From NCBI GenBank assembly GCA_016124735.1, contig WGMZ01000007.1, positions 178,997 through 242,996 of the forward strand: 64,000 nucleotides of DNA, in the 5' to 3' direction. The notes under the pieces were generated by a model. It saw nothing but the letters and a program-made list of their open reading frames with translations. It was not told where the DNA came from and made no database searches. The position numbers and the translations under genes were made by a program. Positions 26,281-34,762 of the stretch are shown here, piece by piece; the first letter of the stretch is position 1; every line of letters begins with the position of its first letter. The DNA comes from Bacteroidota bacterium. Its GTDB lineage: Bacteria; Bacteroidota; Bacteroidia; UBA8524.

Positions 26281-26599
26281 TCGATCTGTTCAATCAGTAA
26301 ACCCGGACAAGGCTAAAATCAGTGAAAAGAATTGATTCAATAATCCTGGTTGGTTCGCAACAGTTTTGTTTTTATTGCTGCGGTCGATAGAGACCCTTCC
26401 GGTTCGTCTTTTCCTGAGACCCGATATTGATTAAACCTGAATTGGCACTTCTAACAAATTATTGATGGAAGTCGAGTTTTTAATCTGGTAGAAGTCATTG
26501 CACAAAAAAAAACCGGCAAGATTAATATACCGGCTTCGTGAGCATTGTGTTGTGCTGGGTTTTTACAGCAATATGGCCCTGAAGGCAGGACTGGTATTT
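26281..26599. other. Intergenic region, 319 bases
   Basis: Between two convergent genes. Apart from the minus-strand terminator at 26503-26536 I see no ORF, repeat or recognisable RNA. Confidence 0.5.
26503..26536 (-). terminator. Terminator downstream of the TlpA-like gene (minus strand)
   Basis: On the minus strand aagccgg (26536-26530) pairs with ccggttt (26516-26510) with one G-U pair and a 13-nt AT-rich loop, followed by a T run of about eight. The spacing to the stop codon at 26600 is about 60 bases, longer than usual. Confidence 0.55.
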
Positions 26600-27118
26600 T
26601 TACTTTTCGTGAGCCTCACTGATTTTCTTCAGGTGCTCTTCTAATTCGTATTCGTCGCCGGGTTGATAGCCCAAATGGGTATACACAATATTCCCATTCT
26701 CATCCACCACAACAGTAAACGGGACATTGGGGGCATTCAATGCGCGCATTAAATCCTGATTCACATCCAATAAAACATCAAATTCCCAGGCTTGACCATG
26801 CACGAAAGGTTTAACCTTTGCTGTATTACGCGAATCATCTGTAGATACCGCTACCAACTGCATGTTGTACATTTCAGCCCATTCTTCCAAATACTCATTG
26901 ATGGCTTTCAATTCCTTTTTACATGGGCCACACCAGGTCGCCCAAAAAGAGATGACCGTAATTTTTCCTGACTGACCGTACTTAGATATGTCGACCGGGT
27001 TCCCATCAATATCCTTGAGAATGACACTGGGAAGCGTTTTTTTGTTTGCGGTTGAATCTTGAGAATACGCTGCGACTGTGAGAAACAGGCAAGCGATTAA
27101 TCCATAGAAATATTTCAT
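26600..27118 (-). CDS. TlpA-like secreted thioredoxin-fold protein
   Basis: 172 residues with signal peptide MKYFYGLIACLFLTVAAYSQ and a TlpA/ResA-type thioredoxin domain: LPSVILKDIDGNPVDISKYG, SFWATWCGPCKKELKAINEYL with the WCGPC active site, and NVPFTVVVDENGNIVYTHLGYQPGDE with the cis-Pro. Such periplasmic proteins reduce disulfides, for example during cytochrome c maturation. A multiheme cytochrome lies about 5.7 kb away (32824), which may be coincidence. Monocistronic. Confidence 0.92.
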   Translation of the reverse strand: MKYFYGLIACLFLTVAAYSQDSTANKKTLPSVILKDIDGNPVDISKYGQSGKITVISFWATWCGPCKKELKAINEYLEEWAEMYNMQLVAVSTDDSRNTAKVKPFVHGQAWEFDVLLDVNQDLMRALNAPNVPFTVVVDENGNIVYTHLGYQPGDEYELEEHLKKISEAHEK

Positions 27119-27199
27119 GTTGCCAAGTATTACAAATAAAGGTCCAAATTAAACCATGTCGATTCAATTGTACAAACTTGTTTCTACGTGAATAATTAA

Positions 27200-27231
27200 T
27201 TGAAGGCAATTAAATGCACCCTCTATATTTG
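27200..27231 (+). promoter_or_regulatory. Promoter of the double Ddl gene (TTG, 21 nt, TAnnTTTG)
   Basis: TTG at 27200-27202, a 21-nt spacer and TATATTTG at 27224-27231, ending 6 nt before ATG 27238. The best full match to the Bacteroidota -33/-7 promoter in the window; predicts a leaderless mRNA. Confidence 0.6.
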
Positions 27232-27237
27232 CAAGGG

Positions 27238-29901
27238 ATGATACGAGTGGCCATATTATTCGGTGGAAGTTCACGGGAGAGGGAAGTATCTTTCTCTGGC
27301 GGAAGAACAGTATACGACAATTTGGATAAAAGCCTGTTTGAAGCGATACCCATTTTTGTGGATTCCTTTAATAAATTAACGATTCTTGACTGGTCGTATG
27401 TTTACAAAGGAAGTATTCGTGATTTTTACCCTCCCATTGACTATTTGCCGGATTCTCCCAATGCTTACCAGATTTATGCAGAAAGTCTGGACCCTTCCCA
27501 GGCAGATGAACTGCGAAGAAAAATCGGGAGGCCCATCCAGATTGAAGACCTGAAATCACTCTGTGACATTGTTTTCCTGGCACTTCATGGTAAAAATGCC
27601 GAAGATGGCAGCATACAGGGAATGTTGGAATGGTTAGAGATACCGTATACCGGTTCAGGGATATTTGCCTCCGCTTTCGGGATCAATAAACGCATACAAA
27701 AGCAATTATTTGAACAATCGTCCTGGAGCAATCCATCCTGGATATCTTTCAGCAGGGAGAAATGGCTGGCCAATGCTGAGGCATGCCTGAACCTGCTAAT
27801 GGATCAAAGTTTTCCTCTGGTAATTAAAGCGGCCACGCAGGGATCATCTATTGGTATAAGTGTTGTTACCGAACCTGATAAAAACCAATTGGTTAAAGCA
27901 GTTGATAAAGCCCTTTTCCGTAGAGTACTTGACGCAAACGAATGGAAAGGAATGACGGCGCAGGAACAAGTAGAATGGGTACGCGCTCTCGTTGACATTC
28001 GGGAAGGACTGGGACTACCTGTTTTTCTGAACAATGCACTGATCAAACTTCCGGAAGAATTGTTGAACGCCATTAGATACCATTTCGTTGAGGGAGAAGA
28101 CTTTATTTGGCTAGAGGCTATGGAAGGAGAACAGGAGATTGTGGCAGAATCCTTTATAAAAGGGCGAGAATTTTCCTGTATCGTCGTTCAGCAAGCCAAT
28201 GGAGAACCGGTGGCTTTGCCGCCAACAGAAATTGTAAAAGGACAGGAGGTCTATGATTACCGCTCCAAATATTTGCCTGGATTGTCGCGTAAACTAACGC
28301 CAATTGAATTGCCCGACGAAGAGATTCAGCGGATTCGGGAAGCTTGTCAAGATTTATTTTCACGCTATTCTTTTAACGTATATGCCCGTATAGATGGGTT
28401 CTACGCTCCGGATGGGCGCATTTTCCTGAATGACCCTAATACCACGTCGGGAATGATGCCAAGCAGCTTCTTTTTTCATCAGGCTGCGGAGATAGGATTA
28501 AGTCCCAGTGATTTTCTGACCTATATCATTGAGACATCGATTAAAGAAAGAGCACGGCACGATTCGAAACCACATAAGTACAAGGTTCTCCTCGATAAAA
28601 TGAATATGGACAGTCTTCAGGCTGGAGATATGCCTCCGAAAATTCGCGTTGCGGTTATCATGGGGGGGTATTCGAGTGAAAGGCATATTTCCGTGGAGAG
28701 TGGCAGAAATATTTTTGAAAAGCTCTCTTCCTCAGTGAAGTATGATCCGTTTCCGGTATTCCTGACCGGAAACGATATGCATTATGATTTGTATTTATTG
28801 CCAATCAATATAATGCTAAAAGACAATGCCGATGATATTCGCGAAAAGGTATTGCATTATGATACGCATCCATTTTTGAAACGGATACAGGATGAAACGG
28901 CCAGTATCCGGGATTCCTTCAAATCTAATTCGGCAACATTGGAGCCTAAAAAGATTGATTTTGATGAATTGGCCTTATTAGCAGATGAAGTATTCATAGC
29001 CCTGCATGGCCGACCCGGAGAAGATGGTTCGCTGCAGAAACATCTGGATATTAGAGGTATTACTTACAATGGCTCAGGTTCTGAAAGTTCTGAGATTACA
29101 ATTAATAAGTATGTAACAAACCGTAAACTGGAAGAAAATGGATTTCACGTTGCGAAAGCGGTACTTGTAACGCAGGATGAGTGGGAGAATGACCGGGAAG
29201 TCGTTTTGCGTAAAATAAAAGAAACATGCGGGTATCCTTTAATTGCAAAACCTGCAGATGATGGATGCAGCTCAGCGGTTAAAAAAATTGACAGCGAAGA
29301 AGCCCTGTCACATTTTGCAAACCTGATGTTCCGTGCTACAGATACCTTGGATTCACTGAGCGCTTCCTTTCTCAATATTGATCCAAAAGAAGAAATACCA
29401 AGAAAAAACTATTTTCTGGCAGAAGAACTTATTGATGCACATGGGGCCGCCCATTTTCTTGAAATTACAGGAGGACTGTTAACACATAGGAAAGCGGATG
29501 GAACAATATCCTATGAGATTTTTGAGGCGAGCGAATCCCTCGCTGAAAAAGGAATACTTTCTTTGGCGGAAAAATTTCTGGCTGGTCAGGGACAAAATAT
29601 TACCCCTGCCCGGTATGCGAAATCTCCGGAAGACAGGCAATTTGTATCCAATCAGGTAAAACAGGAGTTTGAAAAGGCAGCAAAGCTGCTTAATATTGAA
29701 GGATATGCGCGAATTGATGCCTTTGTGAGGGTATTCGAAGACCTTCATGTGGAAGTGGTGTTTATTGAAGTGAATTCTCTACCGGGAATGACTCCTGCAA
29801 CCTGCATCTTCCATCAAACGGCAATCAACGGTTATCCACCCTATGCCTTCATAGATCAAATCTTAGAATATGGCAGGAGCAGGAAACCCGCAAAGGTTTG
29901 A
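27238..29901 (+). CDS. Tandem (double) D-alanine-D-alanine ligase-like protein
   Basis: 887 residues from ATG 27238 (MIRVAILFGGSSRERE). Two consecutive Ddl-like ATP-grasp units: about residues 1-455 and 468-887. Unit 1 has GGSSREREVSFSGG, ALHGKNAEDGSIQGMLEWLEIPYTGSG, the QGSSIGIS loop, ARIDGF, and DPNTTSGM where canonical enzymes have ExNTxPGM, so the metal-binding Glu is Asp. Unit 2 has MGGYSSERHISVESG, ALHGRPGEDGSLQ, a changed loop DDGCSSAV, ARIDAF and a canonical EVNSLPGM. Each unit is about 100 residues longer than a normal Ddl. The units appear to have complementary defects. The PASTA membrane gene follows 5 bases later, a neighbourhood that fits murein synthesis. A G7 run at 28662-28668 lies at the start of unit 2. 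Confidence 0.88.
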   Translation: MIRVAILFGGSSREREVSFSGGRTVYDNLDKSLFEAIPIFVDSFNKLTILDWSYVYKGSIRDFYPPIDYLPDSPNAYQIYAESLDPSQADELRRKIGRPIQIEDLKSLCDIVFLALHGKNAEDGSIQGMLEWLEIPYTGSGIFASAFGINKRIQKQLFEQSSWSNPSWISFSREKWLANAEACLNLLMDQSFPLVIKAATQGSSIGISVVTEPDKNQLVKAVDKALFRRVLDANEWKGMTAQEQVEWVRALVDIREGLGLPVFLNNALIKLPEELLNAIRYHFVEGEDFIWLEAMEGEQEIVAESFIKGREFSCIVVQQANGEPVALPPTEIVKGQEVYDYRSKYLPGLSRKLTPIELPDEEIQRIREACQDLFSRYSFNVYARIDGFYAPDGRIFLNDPNTTSGMMPSSFFFHQAAEIGLSPSDFLTYIIETSIKERARHDSKPHKYKVLLDKMNMDSLQAGDMPPKIRVAVIMGGYSSERHISVESGRNIFEKLSSSVKYDPFPVFLTGNDMHYDLYLLPINIMLKDNADDIREKVLHYDTHPFLKRIQDETASIRDSFKSNSATLEPKKIDFDELALLADEVFIALHGRPGEDGSLQKHLDIRGITYNGSGSESSEITINKYVTNRKLEENGFHVAKAVLVTQDEWENDREVVLRKIKETCGYPLIAKPADDGCSSAVKKIDSEEALSHFANLMFRATDTLDSLSASFLNIDPKEEIPRKNYFLAEELIDAHGAAHFLEITGGLLTHRKADGTISYEIFEASESLAEKGILSLAEKFLAGQGQNITPARYAKSPEDRQFVSNQVKQEFEKAAKLLNIEGYARIDAFVRVFEDLHVEVVFIEVNSLPGMTPATCIFHQTAINGYPPYAFIDQILEYGRSRKPAKV

Positions 29902-29906
29902 GCAAC

Positions 29907-30662
29907 ATGAAGAAAATTAGTATATCCATTATTGCAGCTATTGTCCTTGTTGTGCTTATGGTATTGGGAGCAAACCAATTCCTGAGTATCTATACACGCC
30001 ACGATGAAAAAATCCCGGTTCCTGCCTTGTATGGGCTGGAAGTTCCAGAAATGCAAAATTTACTGGACGAATTGGGTTTGCGTTATGAAATTCGCGATTC
30101 ACTATTCGAGGAAGGTATGCCCAGAAATGCTGTTTTACAGCAGGATCCGGACACGGGTGAATTTGTAAAAGAAGGAAGAATCATCTATGTATCCATCAAT
30201 GCATCCGAAAGCCCGAAAATTTTAATGCCGGACTTGAATCAGAAGAATATTCATCAGGCCATTATGATATTAGAAAGTCTCGGTTTAAAAGTGGGGAAGA
30301 TTGATACCACCAATCATATTGCAGAGGATGCAGTTATTGAACAATGGTATAAAGGGAAGAAAATTCGCCCCGACGAAGTAATCGGGCAGGGAAGTGTCAT
30401 TGATTTGGTTATTGGTGACGGTGGAAACCAGTCAGGTGTGATGCAGGACGAGGTAGATATTCCTGATTTAGAAGGACTAAATTATGGTGATGCACGAATT
30501 TTACTTGATGCATACGGATTGCGCCTGGGAACCGTTGTAGTTAAAGGAGTTATTAGCGACAGCTCGCAAGCAACAATACTGTCGCAGATACCGTCCTATT
30601 CACCAGGAACTAAAATAAAAAGAGGATCCAAAGTATCATTGACTATTAAAGAAAAAATTTGA
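29907..30662 (+). CDS. PASTA-domain membrane-anchored protein
   Basis: 251 residues from ATG 29907 (MKKISISI); a TTG at 29898 is in frame but adds only three residues. One N-terminal membrane helix (about 5-27), then three PASTA repeats outside the membrane: IPVPALYGLEVPEMQNLLDELGL, ILMPDLNQKNIHQAIMILESLGL and VDIPDLEGLNYGDARILLDAYGL. PASTA domains bind muropeptides or beta-lactams in kinases and penicillin-binding proteins, but no kinase or transpeptidase domain is attached here. The association of a stand-alone PASTA protein with ddl is common in Bacteroidota. Its stop overlaps the next start (TTGA). Confidence 0.93.
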   Translation: MKKISISIIAAIVLVVLMVLGANQFLSIYTRHDEKIPVPALYGLEVPEMQNLLDELGLRYEIRDSLFEEGMPRNAVLQQDPDTGEFVKEGRIIYVSINASESPKILMPDLNQKNIHQAIMILESLGLKVGKIDTTNHIAEDAVIEQWYKGKKIRPDEVIGQGSVIDLVIGDGGNQSGVMQDEVDIPDLEGLNYGDARILLDAYGLRLGTVVVKGVISDSSQATILSQIPSYSPGTKIKRGSKVSLTIKEKI

Positions 30663-32515
30663 AGTTAAGAATCGTTTTGTTTTGGGGAGTCTTACTGGGA
30701 CTTTTCTGTACAGGGAAGGCGCAAGAGACTTATTTGCCCCTGTATAAAAACATACAGCTGCAGTATTTCCTAAATCACAGGGCTCAGTTATCGCCGCATT
30801 TTCAAGGCAAAAGCGGAAATGACACCTTGACGCTTCCTTTTTTTGATGATTTCTCAGAACTCAGCGTGGTGCCGAATCAAAGCCTTTGGGTCGACTCTTC
30901 AGTATTTATCAATGCCGATTTCCCAATCAATCCCCCCAGCCTGGGTGTAGCTACATTCGATGGTCTGGATTCCTATGGTAATGCTTATGGAAAGGTGGAT
31001 GCGAATATTTTCGGGCAAGCCGATACATTGACCAGTCACCCGATTAATTTGTCACCCTTTAATCCCGGAGACAGTATCTATCTCAGTTTTTACTATCAGG
31101 CACAGGGAAGAAGTTTTGAGCCATTAGCAAGTAGCGACTCGTTGGTGCTGCAATTTAAAAATAAATTCAATGCCTGGGTTACCGTTTGGGTATCGCCAGG
31201 TATTGCCCAAGAGGACTTTAAGATTGCGATGCTTCCTGTGAGCGACACCAGTTATTTGCATCCATCTTTTCAATTTAGATGGGTAAATTATCAGCTTTAT
31301 ATTGGTAATCTGAAACAGTGGCATATCGATTATGTATACATGAATCAAGGACGGAATATTAACGACCGCTTTTTTCAGGATCAGGCAATTGTTTATTTAC
31401 CAAAATCCCCCTTCCAGCCCTATACCCAGGTGCCATGGAATCATCTGAAACAGAATCCTGCCAGCTACCTTCGGAGTTCTTTTCCCATTTCAGTAAGTAA
31501 TCTTTCAACAACCGGAGAAACTTTTACCATATCCATGAGTGCGAATGATCCGACCGACAATATTGGGAGCGCATCGTTGGGTGGACAGTCACTTGCGGCA
31601 AATGGAATCTCAGAATTTACTTTAAGTCCAAATCTCAATATTTTCAGCAATCCCTTTGATAGTTCCTATGTTCGAGTAGTAAGTCGTCTGAGCGATATCC
31701 TGGGAGGAAATGATGTACGGCAAAACGATTCTGCTGAACGCATAGTCGAACTGGCAAATTACTATGCCTACGATGATGGAACAGCAGAAACAGGTTATGG
31801 TATTCGTAATTCGAGCGGCTCAGTGGCCTATGGTTTTCAGATGGAACAGGCAGACAGTATTCGTGGCATTTGGATTCATTTCACTCAGGCGGAGGCACCC
31901 GTTACTTTTGGTTTGGCCCTGAATCTTTGGCAGGTTATTGCTCCACCATATACTCCCAGTTCCTCGATTGACCAACTGATTTACAGCAAACAGGTGGGTT
32001 TACCAGTCTACACCGATAGCATCAATGGCTTTCATTTGTACTTATTCGATTCGGCCATTTATGTAGACAAGCATTTTTATATTGGCTGGACTCAAATAAG
32101 TAGTTTCCTGGCCAATGTGGGAATGGACTTAAACTATACTTACAACGATAGTTTTATGCCGAACCCGAATGCTTTTTATAATGTGCATGGGGAGTGGGTT
32201 CCATCCGGCGTTTCGGGGACCATGATGATGCGACCTGTAGTAGGAAAAATGTGGCCTTTAGATCCGCTGAGTATTAAAAGTGCTGTAAAAAAAGAATTCC
32301 GGGTGTATCCAAACCCGGCTCATAAGTCATTCCACTTAGACGGATTGGATGAGGAGATTAGTCAGATTGACCTTTATGATATGAGCGGAAGAATACAACG
32401 TAGTTATTTTATTTCTGAGTCGTATTCTTTGGAGGGGCTTGTGCCGGGCATATATTTGTTGAGAATTCGGACGACTAACGGTGCACAATTGAGTAAGAAA
32501 TTAATGATTGAATAG
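30659..32515 (+). CDS. Type IX secretion cargo protein with C-terminal sorting domain
   Basis: 618 residues. The start is a TTG at 30659 overlapping the PASTA stop (TTGA); it gives a good signal peptide (KLRIVLFWGVLLGLFCTGKAQE) and no ATG serves as well. The body is beta-rich with LTLPFFDDFSELSVVPN, a segment typical of large secreted Bacteroidota proteins, and the YYAYDDGTAETGYGI motif. The C-terminal 75 residues (FRVYPNPAHKSFHLDG...IDLYDMSGRIQ...LVPGIYLLRI...KKLMIE) are a type A T9SS sorting domain. No catalytic domain recognised. Translationally coupled to its neighbours on both sides. Confidence 0.9.
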   Translation: MKLRIVLFWGVLLGLFCTGKAQETYLPLYKNIQLQYFLNHRAQLSPHFQGKSGNDTLTLPFFDDFSELSVVPNQSLWVDSSVFINADFPINPPSLGVATFDGLDSYGNAYGKVDANIFGQADTLTSHPINLSPFNPGDSIYLSFYYQAQGRSFEPLASSDSLVLQFKNKFNAWVTVWVSPGIAQEDFKIAMLPVSDTSYLHPSFQFRWVNYQLYIGNLKQWHIDYVYMNQGRNINDRFFQDQAIVYLPKSPFQPYTQVPWNHLKQNPASYLRSSFPISVSNLSTTGETFTISMSANDPTDNIGSASLGGQSLAANGISEFTLSPNLNIFSNPFDSSYVRVVSRLSDILGGNDVRQNDSAERIVELANYYAYDDGTAETGYGIRNSSGSVAYGFQMEQADSIRGIWIHFTQAEAPVTFGLALNLWQVIAPPYTPSSSIDQLIYSKQVGLPVYTDSINGFHLYLFDSAIYVDKHFYIGWTQISSFLANVGMDLNYTYNDSFMPNPNAFYNVHGEWVPSGVSGTMMMRPVVGKMWPLDPLSIKSAVKKEFRVYPNPAHKSFHLDGLDEEISQIDLYDMSGRIQRSYFISESYSLEGLVPGIYLLRIRTTNGAQLSKKLMIE

Positions 32516-32516
32516 C

Positions 32517-32822
32517 ATGCAAGATATTACTGTTGAAGAGCTCAAATCAAGAAGAGACCTGGGCGAAGAACTGATAATTATTGACGTTCGGGAGCCCTAT
32601 GAATTTGAAGAATATAATATTGGCGGACGCCTGATTCCTTTGGGAACATTGCCTGGAGCCATTGAAGACCTTCAGGAACTAAAAGACGTAGAATTTATTG
32701 TACACTGCAGAAGCGGAGCGCGTTCAGCGAATGCCAAAGCTTTCCTGGAATCAGTTGGATTCAACAAGGTACGCAACCTCGTTGGCGGTGTAATGGAATG
32801 GCAGTCTAAGTTCCCGGATTAA
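32517..32822 (+). CDS. Single-domain rhodanese-like protein
   Basis: 101 residues from ATG 32517 (MQDITVEELKSRRDLGEELIIIDVRE); the stop of the upstream gene overlaps the region just before it. The active site loop is HCRSGARS, a Cys loop of six residues as in GlpE/PspE-type sulfurtransferases, and IIDVREPYEFEEYNIGG is the matching N-terminal motif. It moves sulfane sulfur to thiols or cyanide; the natural acceptor is unknown. Next to a seven-heme cytochrome gene that starts 1 base after its stop. Confidence 0.93.
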   Translation: MQDITVEELKSRRDLGEELIIIDVREPYEFEEYNIGGRLIPLGTLPGAIEDLQELKDVEFIVHCRSGARSANAKAFLESVGFNKVRNLVGGVMEWQSKFPD

Positions 32823-32823
32823 T

Positions 32824-34740
32824 ATGCGTGCTGCCGGACTGGTCTTGTCGGCGCTTGGAATGATTTCTCTCGTGCTGGTTCATTGTGGAGAGGAAACTAA
32901 ACCAGATTCCGGTCAGCAGGATGGACCCTGGCTGAATCATTCTGATTCGGTTCATTATGTGGGAATAGAAGCCTGCAAAGAATGCCATTCGGATAAGTTT
33001 GAAACATTTATAGAAACCGGGATGGGACAAAGTTTTGCCCCGGCTTCCCGAAAAAAAAGTGCCGCAAATTTTCATGGAGTACGTCCGGTTTACGACGCTT
33101 ACAGCGACTTTTACTATATCCCTTTTTGGAGGAATGACAGCCTTATTTTCCGGGAGTTTCGACTGGATCATACAGGCGATACTGTTTACACCCGGGAAGA
33201 GAGAATCGCATACATAATAGGTTCCGGACAACATACCAATTCGCATATCGTCAATCTTGGGAATTTTCTTTATCAGGCGCCTTTGACCTGGTACAGCCAG
33301 GAAGGTAAATGGGATCTTCCCCCTGGTTTTGAAGGTGGCAATAATTCCAGATTTAGCCGGTTGATTGGTGATGAATGCATGAGTTGTCATAATGCTTTGC
33401 CGGGATTTGTTTCGAACAGTGAAAATAAATTCAATACTGTACCCCATGGAATCAGCTGCGAACGCTGTCATGGACCCGGTGAATTGCATATTCAGGAAAA
33501 GAAGGCAGGAAATATTGTGGATGTCAACAAGGAAACCGATTGGAGTATAGTAAATCCTGCCAAATTAAGCTGGGAATTACAAGTAGATGTGTGTCAACGT
33601 TGTCATCTTCAGGGAAATGCAGTCTTAGAGCCAGGTAAATCTTTTCATGATTTCCGTCCGGGTATGCCGCTAAAGTCAGTTATGAGTGTTTATATGCCAT
33701 ACTATAAAGGTGAGAATCCTGGATTTATTATGGCCTCGCATGCCCAACGGCTCCAGAAAAGCAAATGTTTTTTGCAAAGCAATCGGAAGGAAAATGACAA
33801 AGGACTGACCTGCATTACCTGCCATAATCCGCATATTTCTGTCAAAGTCACGGGAAAAGAAGTCTTTAATAAGGCCTGCATAAGTTGTCATGACCAGAAT
33901 TCATGTACCGAAGCCCCTAAGACACTTGAAAAGAATGACTTTAATTGTGTTCAATGCCATATGCCCAGCAATACCACATTGGACATTCCTCATGTTACGG
34001 TGCACGATCATTATATCCGGAAACCAGATCCTCATCAGCCAGCGAATCGATTTGCGGAACTTTTAGGAATATACGCGGTCAATAACCCTGATCCTGGATT
34101 AAAATCACGAATCAACGGGTATTTGGCTTATTACGAAAAATTTGACCGGAAGAATGCAGTCCTGCTGGATTCTGCTGCGGAGTTGTTGATTTCCGGCGGA
34201 CAAGAAAATATTGAAGAATGGATTCGTCTGATGTATTTGAAAAACGACTGGGAAGCACTGACGCAAATTGCATCCAATTATGCGGGAACAGATGCCTGGA
34301 CCTGGTATCGCATTGGCCGTGCGTATCTTGTGATAAATCAGGCGGGAAAAGCAGAACAAGCCCTTTACAAAGCTGTTCAACAGGAGAAATATTCTCTGCA
34401 ATTTCAGAATGAATATGCCGTTTCACTAATTCAAAATCATTCATTTAATGCAGCGCAACAAGTTTTGGACACCCTTCTTTCATGGCAAGCAAAAGATGAC
34501 AAGGCCTTAACAAACAGAGCCTATTTGTTTGAATTGAAAGGGGATAAAACAAAAGCTAAAGACTTGTATAGCAAGGCTTTATCCGTCAATCCGGATAATT
34601 TGCAATCGCTTTTGAATTTATGCAGGTTAAGTATTGATGCCCAGGAATATTCCACTGCCCGCAGTTTGGCAAATCGAATTAAAAAGATTCAGCCTAATCA
34701 TCCGGCGTTAAAATTAATTTTTCAAAAATTGAACAATTGA
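32824..34740 (+). CDS. Seven-heme c-type cytochrome with C-terminal TPR-like region
   Basis: 638 residues, exported (hydrophobic start, then HCGEET at residues 20-25, possibly lipid-anchored although the lipobox is weak). Seven CxxCH sites: CKECH 51-55, CMSCH 185-189, CERCH 212-216, CQRCH 257-261, CITCH 330-334, CISCH 352-356 and CVQCH 375-379. The first and third have the YVGIEACKECH and SCERCHGPGELH contexts of cytochrome c554-like multihemes. Residues about 440-638 are TPR-like (YRIGRAYLVINQAGKAEQALYKAV, AYLFELKGDKTKAKDLYSKALSVNP). Role: periplasmic electron transfer or reductase; substrate unknown. Confidence 0.92.
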   Translation: MRAAGLVLSALGMISLVLVHCGEETKPDSGQQDGPWLNHSDSVHYVGIEACKECHSDKFETFIETGMGQSFAPASRKKSAANFHGVRPVYDAYSDFYYIPFWRNDSLIFREFRLDHTGDTVYTREERIAYIIGSGQHTNSHIVNLGNFLYQAPLTWYSQEGKWDLPPGFEGGNNSRFSRLIGDECMSCHNALPGFVSNSENKFNTVPHGISCERCHGPGELHIQEKKAGNIVDVNKETDWSIVNPAKLSWELQVDVCQRCHLQGNAVLEPGKSFHDFRPGMPLKSVMSVYMPYYKGENPGFIMASHAQRLQKSKCFLQSNRKENDKGLTCITCHNPHISVKVTGKEVFNKACISCHDQNSCTEAPKTLEKNDFNCVQCHMPSNTTLDIPHVTVHDHYIRKPDPHQPANRFAELLGIYAVNNPDPGLKSRINGYLAYYEKFDRKNAVLLDSAAELLISGGQENIEEWIRLMYLKNDWEALTQIASNYAGTDAWTWYRIGRAYLVINQAGKAEQALYKAVQQEKYSLQFQNEYAVSLIQNHSFNAAQQVLDTLLSWQAKDDKALTNRAYLFELKGDKTKAKDLYSKALSVNPDNLQSLLNLCRLSIDAQEYSTARSLANRIKKIQPNHPALKLIFQKLNN

Positions 34741-34762
34741 TTAGATTCGGCTTGGCGAGCCT

